A stretch of DNA of 6,974 nt from assembly GCA_900549405.1 (NCBI GenBank), contig URNZ01000082.1, forward strand, positions 1 to 6,974, written 5' to 3'. This stretch comes from an uncultured Eubacteriales bacterium (GTDB lineage Bacteria; Bacillota; Clostridia; Oscillospirales; Oscillospiraceae). The notes under the pieces were generated by a model, which saw nothing but the letters and a program-made list of their open reading frames with translations, was not told where the DNA came from and searched no databases. Numbering within the stretch: the first letter of the stretch is position 1; each line of letters starts with the position of its first letter. The translations under genes were made by a program, and so were the position numbers. Positions 1 to 6,595 of the stretch are shown here, piece after piece.

Positions 1-125
1 TCCACCAGGTCCTCCCCCGGCAGGCCGTTGGGCCCGGTGACCACCACGTCCACCGTGCCCAGCCCCCGGGCCTTGGGCAGGACGGTCACCGCCGTCACCC
101 CCTCCACCCCCAGCACCGACCCGGC
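1..125 (-). pseudogene. Possible phage baseplate J-like protein fragment (antisense to the deacetylase-like gene)
   Basis: Read on the minus strand in codons starting at 3, 6, 9 and so on, this stretch gives a peptide containing GVTAVTVLPKARG, then LGTVDVVVTGPNG, then LPGEDLV. That pattern (GV..V.VLP..RG.GTVDVVV....G.P..ELV) is what I remember of the middle of baseplate J/gp47-like tail proteins of Firmicutes prophages. The frame runs out of the window to the left and meets a TAG at 162-164, so the upstream part of such a gene is absent and only a fragment could remain. The caveat is serious: this frame shares its third codon positions with the plus-strand gene, so an open antisense frame is expected in GC-rich DNA. 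The match is from memory, not from a search. The end at about 125 is where the resemblance fades. Confidence 0.3.
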
Positions 126-684
126 AGTGGAGGAACCCGTCACCGCAAGCGACGTGTCCGTCTATCTGGCCTTCCGCTGCACCGACGGGGACAGCCTGGC
201 CGATCTGCTGGACGCATTGGACGCCAAGGCAGCCTACGCCGTCTTCTTCCTCACCCCCCAGGTGCTGGAGGAGCACGGCGACCTGGTCCGCCGCATGTTG
301 GGCGAGGGACACAGCGTGGGCCTGCTGGCCCTGGGGGACACCGCCGACCAGACCCGGCGGCTGCTGGAGCGGGGCAGCGAGCTGCTGGCTGGCACGGCCC
401 ACAGCCGCACCACCCTGGCCATGGTGCCGGACGAGCAGCGCGCCGCCCTCTCCGCCCAGGGCTGGGTGTGCTGGCAGCAGAGCCTGTCCCTCTCCCCCAC
501 CCTGTCCTCCGGGGTGAACACCTTCTCCGCCAACACCCTGCGCCGCCTGGACCGGCTGGACCGCCAGACTGTCTATCTCACCATGGACGCCGACCCCGGG
601 GCCGTCCGGGTGCTGCCCACCCTGCTGCGGCAGATGAAGAACAACCACTATCTCATCCGCATCCCCATGGAGACACGTCTATGA
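1..684 (+). CDS. Degenerate NodB/polysaccharide deacetylase-like protein (5' partial)
   Basis: The frame is open from base 1 to a TGA at 682-684; the first possible start inside the window is TTG at 28, so the gene probably begins outside. From about base 150 the protein follows the NodB fold. A first strand (VSVYLAF) is followed by a helix, a second strand (AVFFLTPQVLEEHGDLVRR), the GEGHSVG turn, a GWVCW strand, and a closing segment like the end of polysaccharide deacetylases. The catalytic signatures are missing. The usual FDDGP is AFRCTDGDS, the HxxxH metal site after GHSVG is LLALGDT, and the late His-containing strand reads YLTMDADPG. It is therefore probably a non-catalytic relative acting in or on the cell envelope, although no signal peptide is visible. 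The first ~45 codons are Thr/Ser/Pro-rich and may be a linker or foreign sequence (see the minus-strand entry at 1-125). The stop overlaps the next gene's ATG (ATGA). Confidence 0.65.
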   Translation, partial: STRSSPGRPLGPVTTTSTVPSPRALGRTVTAVTPSTPSTDPAVEEPVTASDVSVYLAFRCTDGDSLADLLDALDAKAAYAVFFLTPQVLEEHGDLVRRMLGEGHSVGLLALGDTADQTRRLLERGSELLAGTAHSRTTLAMVPDEQRAALSAQGWVCWQQSLSLSPTLSSGVNTFSANTLRRLDRLDRQTVYLTMDADPGAVRVLPTLLRQMKNNHYLIRIPMETRL

Positions 685-1001
685 AGCACATTGACTTTAC
701 AGTTTCTCTCCCCCAGGGCTATGACCCGGAGCATCTGGCCCGGCAGGTCCGCCACCTGGCCGCCCGGCTCCAGGACTTCGGCCCCGGCGGGCCGGAGCTC
801 CTCTCCGCCGACCAAAAGACTGGCCAAGTCCGTGCTCGCTTCCCTGGCCACGACGCCGATGATATTCGGCGGCAGCTGGAGACGCGCTTCGGTGTCCGCA
901 CCCGCCTGGACGGGGACGGTCTCCGCTTCCAGCTCTCCCCGCACATCGCTTTTGAAGAACTGGACTATGTGTGGGGCTGTCTCTTCGAGCTGCTCTATTA
1001 A
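681..1001 (+). CDS. Hypothetical 106-residue protein, possibly related to a PLP-enzyme C-terminal domain
   Basis: The ATG at 681 overlaps the TGA of the upstream gene in an ATGA arrangement, so translation is probably coupled. The gene ends at TAA 999-1001, just before a strong terminator. I do not recognise the family with confidence. The protein has no signal peptide or membrane segment and is rich in charged residues. Its second half (ETRFGVRTRLDGDGLRFQ, then SPHIAFEELDYVW) recalls the C-terminal small domain of fold-type I PLP enzymes such as class V aminotransferases. There a strand (GVxxR) leads to a GLRxSPHxxxxxEEID-like segment. No PLP-binding lysine region is present, so if the relation is real this is a stand-alone domain, not an enzyme. 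Codon use is GC-rich like its neighbours. Confidence 0.6.
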   Translation: MKHIDFTVSLPQGYDPEHLARQVRHLAARLQDFGPGGPELLSADQKTGQVRARFPGHDADDIRRQLETRFGVRTRLDGDGLRFQLSPHIAFEELDYVWGCLFELLY

Positions 1002-1007
1002 GAAAAT

Positions 1008-1060
1008 ACGCTCCCCCCGCAGGCCGGTCCAGTCCGGTCACGGGGGGAGCGTTTTGTTAT
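1008..1060. terminator. Strong hairpin terminator between convergent genes
   Basis: Bases 1008-1018 (ACGCTCCCCCC) pair perfectly with 1042-1052 (GGGGGGAGCGT), giving an 11-bp stem. A short CCGG/CCGG pairing (1024-1027 with 1034-1037) is possible in the loop. On the plus strand the stem runs into TTTTGTTAT. On the minus strand it is followed by ATTTTCT, so it can also serve the kinase gene that ends at 1065. Confidence 0.85.
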
Positions 1061-1064
1061 GCCG

Positions 1065-3269
1065 TTATGCTTTTGTCCCGCAGCAGCCGGACAGGGTCTC
1101 GATCAGCTTTTTCATTTCCAGGGGCTTGGCCAGGTGGGCGTTCATGCCCGCCTCCAGACACTTTTTCGCGTCCTCGTCAAAGGCGTTGGCCGTCATGGCC
1201 AGGATGGGGATGGTCTTGGCGTCGGGGCGGTCCAGGGCCCGGATGGCCCGGGTGGCGGCCAGGCCGTCCATCACGGGCATCATAATGTCCATCAAAATGG
1301 CATCGAAGGTCCCGGGCGGTTCGCTCTGGAAGCGCTCCACTGCCTGCTTTCCGTCGGTGACCAGGGTCACCTCTGCCCCCTCGTCCTCCAGCAGGGTCTG
1401 GGCGATCTCGGCGTTCAGGTCGTTGTCCTCGGCCAGCAGCAGATGCAGGCCCTGGATGCTCCCCTCCGCCGCCGGGGCGGGGGCGGCCTTTTCCTCCGGG
1501 GCCGGGGCGATCTCAAAGGGGATGGTGATGACGAAGGTGGAGCCCACCCCCACCTGGCTGGACACTTCAATGGTCCCGCCCATCTTGTCCACCAGGCTCT
1601 TCACGATGGACATGCCCAGGCCGGTGCCCTGATAGACGCTGCGGGCGTCGTTTTTCTCCTGGGCAAAGGGCTCGAAGATGCGCTGCAAAAACTCCTGGCT
1701 CATGCCCACGCCGGTGTCAGAGATGGTCCAGCGATAGGTGCAGATGTTGTCATGCTCCTCTAACGTGTCCACGATGGTGGTGATCCTGCCGCCGGGGCGG
1801 TTATACTTGATGCAGTTGCCATAGATATTCAAAAAAATCTGCCGCAGATGGACGGGGCTGCCATAGATATAGGGATAGGGGATGTTGGACTTTCCCTTTT
1901 CATAGTCCCAGATCAGGCCCCGCTCTGTGGCCCGGTCAATGACGATGGTCACGATGTCCCTTGTCAGGTCCACCAGACTGATGACCTCGTGGGTCAGCTC
2001 GGTGTTCCCGTCCTCCAGCTTGCTCATCTGTAACACGTCGTTGATGAGGGACAGCAGGTGGTCGGCGGACACCTTCATCTTCCGGTGGTTGGCCAGCAGC
2101 AGCGCCCGGTCGTCAAAGTGGGCCTCGTCGATGTTCAGCAGACCGATGATGCCGTTGATGGGGGTGCGGATGTCGTGGCTCATGCGGGAGAGGAACCGGC
2201 TCTTGGCCTCGTTGGCCTTTTGGGCCTGGGCCGCCGCCGCCCGCAGCTGGTCGTTTTTCGCCTCCAGAGCCTGGGTATACTCCCGCTGCACCCGCAGGGT
2301 CTCCTTGTGATAGCCCCGCTCCGTCCGCCACCACAGCATGTGGACCATCACCAGCAGCATCAGGTAGACGAACAGGGTGTACAGCATCACCTGGGGGGTT
2401 GTGGCGAACACGGTGCGCTCGGTCATAAAGGCGTAGATGTAATAGTCCCGGCTCTTCTCCATCAGGCCGAAGTCGTGGCCCAGCACGGTGCGCCCGTCCT
2501 TGGCGTGGATCAGCTTTTTCCCGGTGCCCCGCTCCATGATGCGCTTTAAAATGGGCGTGTCATCGATCTCCGTGTCCACCAGCGTCTTGTCATTGGAGGC
2601 CAGCACGTGGGTCCCCGCGCTGACCACGACGGTGCCGTCCCGCTCCGGGGCATAGCTGGCAATGAGGGAGCGGATGGAGTTGTTGAACACCTTGGCATAT
2701 CCGGCGGAGGTGTAGTAATAGCCCACGATCACGCCCCTCTCGTCCGCCCTCCCCACGGCGGCCACGTCGATGAAGGAGCCGTTTTCAAAATTCACCCGGA
2801 CCACATAGGTCTTCTCTTGAAAGTCCATGGTGTCCAGCAGAGAATTCAGGTCCAGCCGGGGCATCAGCCGGTCCGCCGGAACATTCACGCTGTTATACTG
2901 GGCCGTGATCGTGCCGTCCGGCCCCAGCAGGAACAGGCCGTCCAGATAGCTGTCCTTGGCCAGGGTGGCCAGGGCGTCGTCCACCGTGGCCGCTCGGCTC
3001 AGCTCCGGGCCATATTTCATCCGCCAGCGGATCTGCTCCGCGCTCTCCGTCAGGCGCAGCAGGCTCTTGGCCTCGGAGGCCAGGTTGATGAGCTGGCTGT
3101 TGTTGCACTGCTCCTTCATATACTCCACTTTGCTGACCAGCTCCTGCTCCGCGGTGGAGATGTCGTCGTTAGAGGCGATGACGAACATCACCGTCATCAG
3201 CAGAATGCCAACCAGTATCTCCACGGGGATGAGCTGCCGCCAGCGGAGGGTGACTTTTTTAGCTTTCAT
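1065..3269 (-). CDS. Membrane hybrid sensor histidine kinase with C-terminal receiver
   Basis: This 734-residue hybrid kinase senses an extracellular signal and starts a phosphorelay. It has a transmembrane helix at about 14-32, then an extracellular region at about 34-292 with dCache-like strands ([13 protein letters not shown] near 111-123; [14 protein letters not shown] near 212-225). A second helix lies at about 296-314, and a short coiled coil at about 320-357. The HisKA box is MSHDIRTP with phospho-accepting His365. The ATPase domain shows the N box (Asn485 in YGNCIKYN), G1 (DTGVGM, 518-523), F box (FEPF) and G2 ([10 protein letters not shown]). A Pro/Ala linker (about 588-603) leads to a receiver with Glu614/Asp615, phospho-acceptor Asp661 (LMDIMMP), Thr693 and Lys715. 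All catalytic residues are present. There is no HPt or output domain, so phosphate must pass to a partner encoded elsewhere. The start at 3269 has GGAGGG five bases upstream (3275-3280) and overlaps the end of the binding-protein gene by 11 bases. Confidence 0.95.
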   Translation of the reverse strand: MKAKKVTLRWRQLIPVEILVGILLMTVMFVIASNDDISTAEQELVSKVEYMKEQCNNSQLINLASEAKSLLRLTESAEQIRWRMKYGPELSRAATVDDALATLAKDSYLDGLFLLGPDGTITAQYNSVNVPADRLMPRLDLNSLLDTMDFQEKTYVVRVNFENGSFIDVAAVGRADERGVIVGYYYTSAGYAKVFNNSIRSLIASYAPERDGTVVVSAGTHVLASNDKTLVDTEIDDTPILKRIMERGTGKKLIHAKDGRTVLGHDFGLMEKSRDYYIYAFMTERTVFATTPQVMLYTLFVYLMLLVMVHMLWWRTERGYHKETLRVQREYTQALEAKNDQLRAAAAQAQKANEAKSRFLSRMSHDIRTPINGIIGLLNIDEAHFDDRALLLANHRKMKVSADHLLSLINDVLQMSKLEDGNTELTHEVISLVDLTRDIVTIVIDRATERGLIWDYEKGKSNIPYPYIYGSPVHLRQIFLNIYGNCIKYNRPGGRITTIVDTLEEHDNICTYRWTISDTGVGMSQEFLQRIFEPFAQEKNDARSVYQGTGLGMSIVKSLVDKMGGTIEVSSQVGVGSTFVITIPFEIAPAPEEKAAPAPAAEGSIQGLHLLLAEDNDLNAEIAQTLLEDEGAEVTLVTDGKQAVERFQSEPPGTFDAILMDIMMPVMDGLAATRAIRALDRPDAKTIPILAMTANAFDEDAKKCLEAGMNAHLAKPLEMKKLIETLSGCCGTKA

Positions 3270-4139
3270 CTCCGCCCTCCAGATACCGGTCCGGGTCGGA
3301 CATATACTCGCTCAGAACAGCCCGGGTGGTCCCGTCCGCCTTCATCTCCTTCAGCACCTCGTCCAGCTTTGTGTTCAGGCCCCGGGTGTCGTTCTTGTCA
3401 AAGGCCACCCCAGGCCCACGGTGAGCAGGGGCTGATCCAGGATGCGGAACTCCAGGCCGCTCTCGGCCATGAACTGCTCCACCGAAGTGTCGTGGGCGGC
3501 CAGGGCGTCGGCATAGCCCTTGCCCAGCAGGGCGAAGAGCAGGTCCCGCTTCTGCACGGAGATGACCTTGCGCAGCTGGGGCAGGGTGCCGTCGTGGCTG
3601 CGGATGATATCCTCCGGCTTGGTGGAGGACTGCACGGCCATCACCTTGTCCTCCAGGTCCTGAAGGGTGTAGATGTCGCTGTCTACATTCACCGCCACCA
3701 CCTGGTGGCTGCGCATATAGGGCCCGGCCCACCGGTACTCGTCCTCCCGGCCGTCCATGGTGAAGCTGCTCCAGACGCAGTCGATGTCCCCGTTGTGGAG
3801 CAGGTCCTTCTTTTCCTCCCAGTTGATGATGGTGAACTCCGGCTCATAGCCCATGCGGGAGAAGGCCTCGCTGGCCAGTTCGATGTCGATGCCCGTCAGG
3901 TTGCCGTCTACGTCCACATAGCTGAAGGGAAAATAGGTGTCGCAGCCCACGGTGACGGTGGGCCGGTCCTCGTCCGCCTTGGCCCGGGGCACCACGCCCC
4001 CGCAGCCGGTCAAAACGCCCGCCAGCAGACAGGCTAAGGCCCCGGCAGCCGCCATCCGTTTCCAGATGGAGCACCCGGTTTTGCGCCTGTGCTGTTGTTG
4101 GGACGAAAGCGGGTCTGTCAACGGTCCATGTCCTTCCAT
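3259..4139 (-). pseudogene. Lipoprotein solute-binding protein (amino-acid-binding, SBP_bac_3 type), frameshifted
   Basis: This is an extracellular ligand-binding lipoprotein of the bacterial family 3 type. It has a hydrophobic signal segment (GALACLLAGVL) and lipobox LTGC, with lipidated Cys46 counted from the 4139 start. The mature part contains VGCDTYFPFSYVDVDGN, GIDIELASEAF and SSFTMDGREDEYRWAGPY; the Arg after SSFTMDG sits where family members bind the ligand carboxylate. The reading frame breaks at the CCCC run 3408-3411 and continues in another frame (VAFDKNDTRG, then LNTKLDEVLKEMKADG) to TAA at 3259. Restoring one C gives a continuous protein of 293 residues; unrepaired, translation ends early at 3375. 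The start at 4139 is preferred because GAGGAG lies nine bases upstream; ATG 4145 is also possible. ATG 4169 lacks a ribosome site and lies about ten bases from the predicted transcription start. The n-region before the signal helix is unusually long. No permease or ATPase follows, only the kinase, so a sensing role is likely. Confidence 0.85.
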
Positions 4140-4185
4140 GCCCATTCTCTCCTCGCCTGCTGGTAGCATTTAGTTTAGTTTCTTC

Positions 4186-4214
4186 ATTATACTTGATTCC
4201 CCGTAACAGCACAA
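4186..4214 (-). promoter_or_regulatory. Promoter of the binding-protein/kinase operon
   Basis: On the minus strand a perfect -10 box TATAAT (plus-strand 4186-4191) lies 17 bases from a weaker -35 box TTGTGC (4209-4214). Transcription would begin near 4179, leaving about 40 bases of leader before the preferred start at 4139. Confidence 0.6.
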
Positions 4215-4287
4215 GAAGAATCTTCGCAACTTGCTCGGATAATGCAGGAACATAAAAATGAAAAACTTTTAAAGTCAGAAAAATCGC

Positions 4288-4316
4288 TTGTAAAAGGCTG
4301 CTACAAAAGGTACAAT
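4288..4316 (+). promoter_or_regulatory. Promoter of the ATPase/nuclease-like operon
   Basis: A -35 box TTGTAA (4288-4293) and a -10 box TACAAT (4311-4316) are separated by exactly 17 bases. The transcript would start near 4323, upstream of ATG 4365 but downstream of the earlier in-frame ATG at 4242. This supports the shorter gene model. Confidence 0.6.
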
Positions 4317-4364
4317 AAGCATGATGTAGTCTGTTTATATGAACGCAAAGAGAGGGTCCTTGCT

Positions 4365-5393
4365 ATGCCGCTGACAAAAATTGAGTTAAATAATGTAACC
4401 GTCTTTCACGAATTAGCCGTAGAATTTGACCCCGGTGTGAATATTCTTCTGGGCGAGAACGGCGTTGGCAAGACGCACATTATGAAGTTGCTTTATGCGG
4501 CATGTCAGGCCAAAAAGTCAGAAGTGACCTTTCCCTATAAGACCGTGATGGTATTTCGCCCGGATGACTCCAATCTTGGTCGGCTTGTAAACCGAAACGC
4601 AGACAGCACAAACGGTGCGTCTGTGCGGGTGAGCTCTGATGACGCCAGCATGGCCATGAAGTTTTCCCAAAAGACCACAAAATACGACGCCGACGTTACA
4701 GGGAAGGCCAGTTGGGAGAAGCAGCTGTCCGATCTGAGCAGCGTGTTCATTCCGGCCAAAGAGATCCTCTCCAACGCGTGGAATCTCTCCAACGCCGTGA
4801 GGCAGGGCAATATCATCTTTGATGATACCTATCTGGACATCATTGCCGCCGCCGAGGTAAACGTGGCGACAGAAGCAGACAGCAGCCGCAAAAAGAAATA
4901 TCTGGACGAACTGAAAAAGATCAGCAAAGGCACCGTGACCGTCCAGCAGGAGCATTTTTATCTGAGGCCGGGCAACCGGGCAAAATTAGAATTTAACTTA
5001 GTTGCCGAGGGTCTGCGTAAAATCGCTCTGCTTTGGCAATTGATCAAAAACGGAACGCTTGAAAAAGGCGCAGTCCTATTTTGGGACGAGCCGGAAGCCA
5101 ACATCAACCCAAAGTTTATCCCGGAAATCGCAAAGATACTTTTGATGCTGCAGGAAGACGGCGTTCAAGTGTTCGTCTCGACCCATGATTATTTCCTTGC
5201 AAAATATTTTGATGTACTGAAAAGCACGAAAAACACTGTACGTTATTACTCGTTCTACAAAACAGCAGAGGGTGACGGAAAAGAGCATATCTGTGTGGAG
5301 CAGGCATCTGAATTTAAGCTGCTGGAACACAACACCATCATGGAAACATTCCGAAAGCTGTATGAAGATGAGATTGGGGTAAGCCTCAAATGA
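4365..5393 (+). CDS. AAA/ABC-type ATPase of a putative two-gene defence module
   Basis: This 342-residue ATPase belongs to the overcoming-lysogenization (OLD)/AAA_15/AAA_21-like group. Walker A is GENGVGKT (residues 30-37, Lys36). The signature-like segment VAEGLRKIALLW (213-224) precedes Walker B AVLFWDEPE (Asp241, Glu242), and an H-loop is seen at VSTHD (His274). In between are segments I associate with this group: VMVFRPDD (61-68) and VFIPAKEILS (127-136), with a charged helix near 173-188. There is no fused Toprim or nuclease domain, and the protein is shorter than typical OLD nucleases. The start at 4365 is chosen because GAGGG (4352-4356) lies eight bases upstream and homology begins at once (MPLTKIELNNVTVF). 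The frame stays open to 4242, but that start precedes the promoter. It overlaps the next gene by ATGA, implying coupled synthesis and probably a complex. The DNA is clearly AT-richer than the flanks, which suggests transfer. The precise subfamily is not identified. Confidence 0.88.
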   Translation: MPLTKIELNNVTVFHELAVEFDPGVNILLGENGVGKTHIMKLLYAACQAKKSEVTFPYKTVMVFRPDDSNLGRLVNRNADSTNGASVRVSSDDASMAMKFSQKTTKYDADVTGKASWEKQLSDLSSVFIPAKEILSNAWNLSNAVRQGNIIFDDTYLDIIAAAEVNVATEADSSRKKKYLDELKKISKGTVTVQQEHFYLRPGNRAKLEFNLVAEGLRKIALLWQLIKNGTLEKGAVLFWDEPEANINPKFIPEIAKILLMLQEDGVQVFVSTHDYFLAKYFDVLKSTKNTVRYYSFYKTAEGDGKEHICVEQASEFKLLEHNTIMETFRKLYEDEIGVSLK

Positions 5394-5908
5394 AAACCAT
5401 CCATGAGTCCGGTGTGGACTTCGGTCCATACAGAGAAGAAGAACTGTTCCATATCGAGCAGTCGAAACTATATCAGGATTTGGGGCAAGGGCTGAAGGCC
5501 ACAGAATTCGTCTTACAGGCAGACAATAACATTATTTTTGTGGAAGCCAAAACAAATGCCCCAAATCCAGAAAACAAAGACGACTCCTCAGAAAAGCGCC
5601 AAAAGTTCGAGACGTTTTTCCGGAAAGTCCCCGATAAATTTATAGATTCGTTGGGTGTTTACACGGCGGCCTTGCTGAAAAGATATCCAGATACTTCGGA
5701 AATCGGAGTCTCTCTGCAGCGCCCTGATTTGGCAGGGATAAAAATCGTTTTTGCACTGGTCATCACAAATCCAGCCGCTGAAACCGATTGGCTATCCCCG
5801 ATCAAATCGGTCCTAGAGGACCGCCTGCGGCGCTGGATGAAGATTTGGGACATAGATATCATCGTGCTCAATCAAGCATTGGCAAAACGCTTTGGGATCA
5901 TAAAATAG
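5390..5908 (+). CDS. Small PD-(D/E)XK nuclease-like partner protein
   Basis: This 172-residue protein is translated from an ATG that overlaps the ATPase stop, so it is almost certainly its functional partner. I do not recognise a named family. Visible features fit a minimal PD-(D/E)XK nuclease core. A first helix carries acidic residues (EEELFHIEQSKLY, Glu23). Next come a strand with Glu39 (KATEFVLQ), a hairpin (ADNN), and a strand with the ExK motif IIFVEAKT (Glu52, Lys54). A helical region follows, then a strand IKIVFALVITN (117-127) and a C-terminal helix and strand (LRRWMKIW, then DIDIIVLN). There is no signal peptide or membrane segment. By analogy with ATPase-nuclease defence pairs, it may be the effector released or activated by the ATPase. 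A purely structural or adaptor role is possible, because the nuclease assignment rests on a short motif. A strong terminator follows about 65 bases later. Confidence 0.75.
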   Translation: MKTIHESGVDFGPYREEELFHIEQSKLYQDLGQGLKATEFVLQADNNIIFVEAKTNAPNPENKDDSSEKRQKFETFFRKVPDKFIDSLGVYTAALLKRYPDTSEIGVSLQRPDLAGIKIVFALVITNPAAETDWLSPIKSVLEDRLRRWMKIWDIDIIVLNQALAKRFGIIK

Positions 5909-5972
5909 CCTGAAAAGTAATCACTCTATCGTTTTGCGCCTACATCCTCTTTATTGCAAACAGACAAACCAG

Positions 5973-6014
5973 CCCCGCGCCGCCGGTCCTCTCGGCAGCG
6001 CGGGGTTATTTTTT
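5973..6014 (+). terminator. Rho-independent terminator after the ATPase/nuclease-like operon
   Basis: CCCCGCGC (5973-5980) pairs with GCGCGGGG (5998-6005). After a single C/A mismatch, GCCG (5982-5985) pairs with CGGC (5993-5996) around a seven-base loop. The stem is followed by TTATTTTTT (6006-6014). It lies between convergent genes and may also block readthrough from the SLOG gene, although its minus-strand T tract is poor. Confidence 0.9.
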
Positions 6015-6034
6015 GTCCGATCTTATCTCATATC

Positions 6035-6574
6035 TCAGTGCCTGTTGTTCCAGCTGCGCACCAGACTGACCGGCTGTATCATCAGCATGGGCCTGTTTAG
6101 CGCCATGGCGTAGGCGGCGGCCTTGTCCTCCGGGCTGCCATTGGCCAATTCCGGGGCATACACGGCCAAGGTCATGTTCGTGTCCCGAACGATTTTTTGA
6201 TAGGCCAACAGCTGCCCTCCCGGCTGCGCCCGAGGTGCCAGACATCTGACCTCGTCGCAGAAGGCCAACATATCGAAATAGCGCTCCCGCAGCTGGGGCG
6301 TCCACTTAGCAGCCTGCCCCTCGTGTGGCATGACACAGACAAGACGGATATTTCTCTCCTGTTCTGCCAATGCGTGAACGATCTCCCCTGCATACAGACC
6401 GACCCCAGGGTCACAGGCCACCTGGAACTCTGTCACCCCCTGCTGACGCAATTCCAGAATGCTCTGGGCCAGTTCCAGCTTCATGCGTCGGCAGCCCTCC
6501 GCCTCCTCGTCAAAGCCCCAGGGAAAACGCAGGGGATGTTGTCCAAATACTGCGCAGCTGCGGTCTGTGTTCAT
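6035..6574 (-). CDS. SLOG-domain protein, DUF1273/YpsA-like, with altered nucleotide-site residues
   Basis: This 179-residue Rossmann-like protein resembles the DUF1273/YpsA branch of the SLOG superfamily, proposed nucleotide or nucleotide-derivative binders. The N-terminus VFGQHPLRFPWGFDEEAEG matches the family's TGHRP...PWG(F/Y)(D/N)E(D/E) opening, and CVMPHEGQAAKW with LRERYFDML matches the family's PCEGQ...W...ERY segment. The middle glycine-rich turn reads PGVGLYAGE (56-64), where the family usually has GVDLWAAE, so the conserved Asp is Gly. The late GGT loop after LAVY is replaced by NGSPEDKAA. It may therefore bind a different ligand or have lost binding. The start at 6574 has AGAAGG ten bases upstream. 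ATG 6610 is in frame but sits at the predicted transcription start. The gene is convergent with the ATPase operon and divergent from an XRE regulator, with probable operators between them. Confidence 0.85.
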   Translation of the reverse strand: MNTDRSCAVFGQHPLRFPWGFDEEAEGCRRMKLELAQSILELRQQGVTEFQVACDPGVGLYAGEIVHALAEQERNIRLVCVMPHEGQAAKWTPQLRERYFDMLAFCDEVRCLAPRAQPGGQLLAYQKIVRDTNMTLAVYAPELANGSPEDKAAAYAMALNRPMLMIQPVSLVRSWNNRH

Positions 6575-6595
6575 CTCTCTCGCCGCCTTCTGTAG

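Noticed and set aside
691..1632. 313-codon open frame on the plus strand running through the terminator into the kinase 3' end
   Set aside because: It overlaps the 106-residue gene in another frame, crosses a strong hairpin, and is antisense to the receiver domain. The Ser/Arg/Ala-rich translation resembles no protein family.
2607..4037. 476-codon open frame on the plus strand across the kinase and binding-protein genes
   Set aside because: It lies antisense to well-supported kinase and lipoprotein domains, has a low-complexity His/Gly/Val/Gln-rich translation with no recognisable domain, and spans the boundary of two real genes. Long antisense frames are common in GC-rich DNA.
4140..4169. 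ATG at 4169 as the start of the binding protein
   Set aside because: It is only about ten bases from the predicted transcription start and has no Shine-Dalgarno. GAGGAG is well placed for ATG 4139.
4242..4364. Upstream ATG at 4242 giving a 41-residue N-terminal extension of the ATPase
   Set aside because: The best promoter (4288-4316) lies downstream of this ATG, it has no good ribosome site, and the ATPase fold starts directly at ATG 4365.
4518..4955. Minus-strand open frame inside the ATPase gene
   Set aside because: It is antisense to motif-bearing ATPase coding sequence and has no domain or ribosome site of its own.
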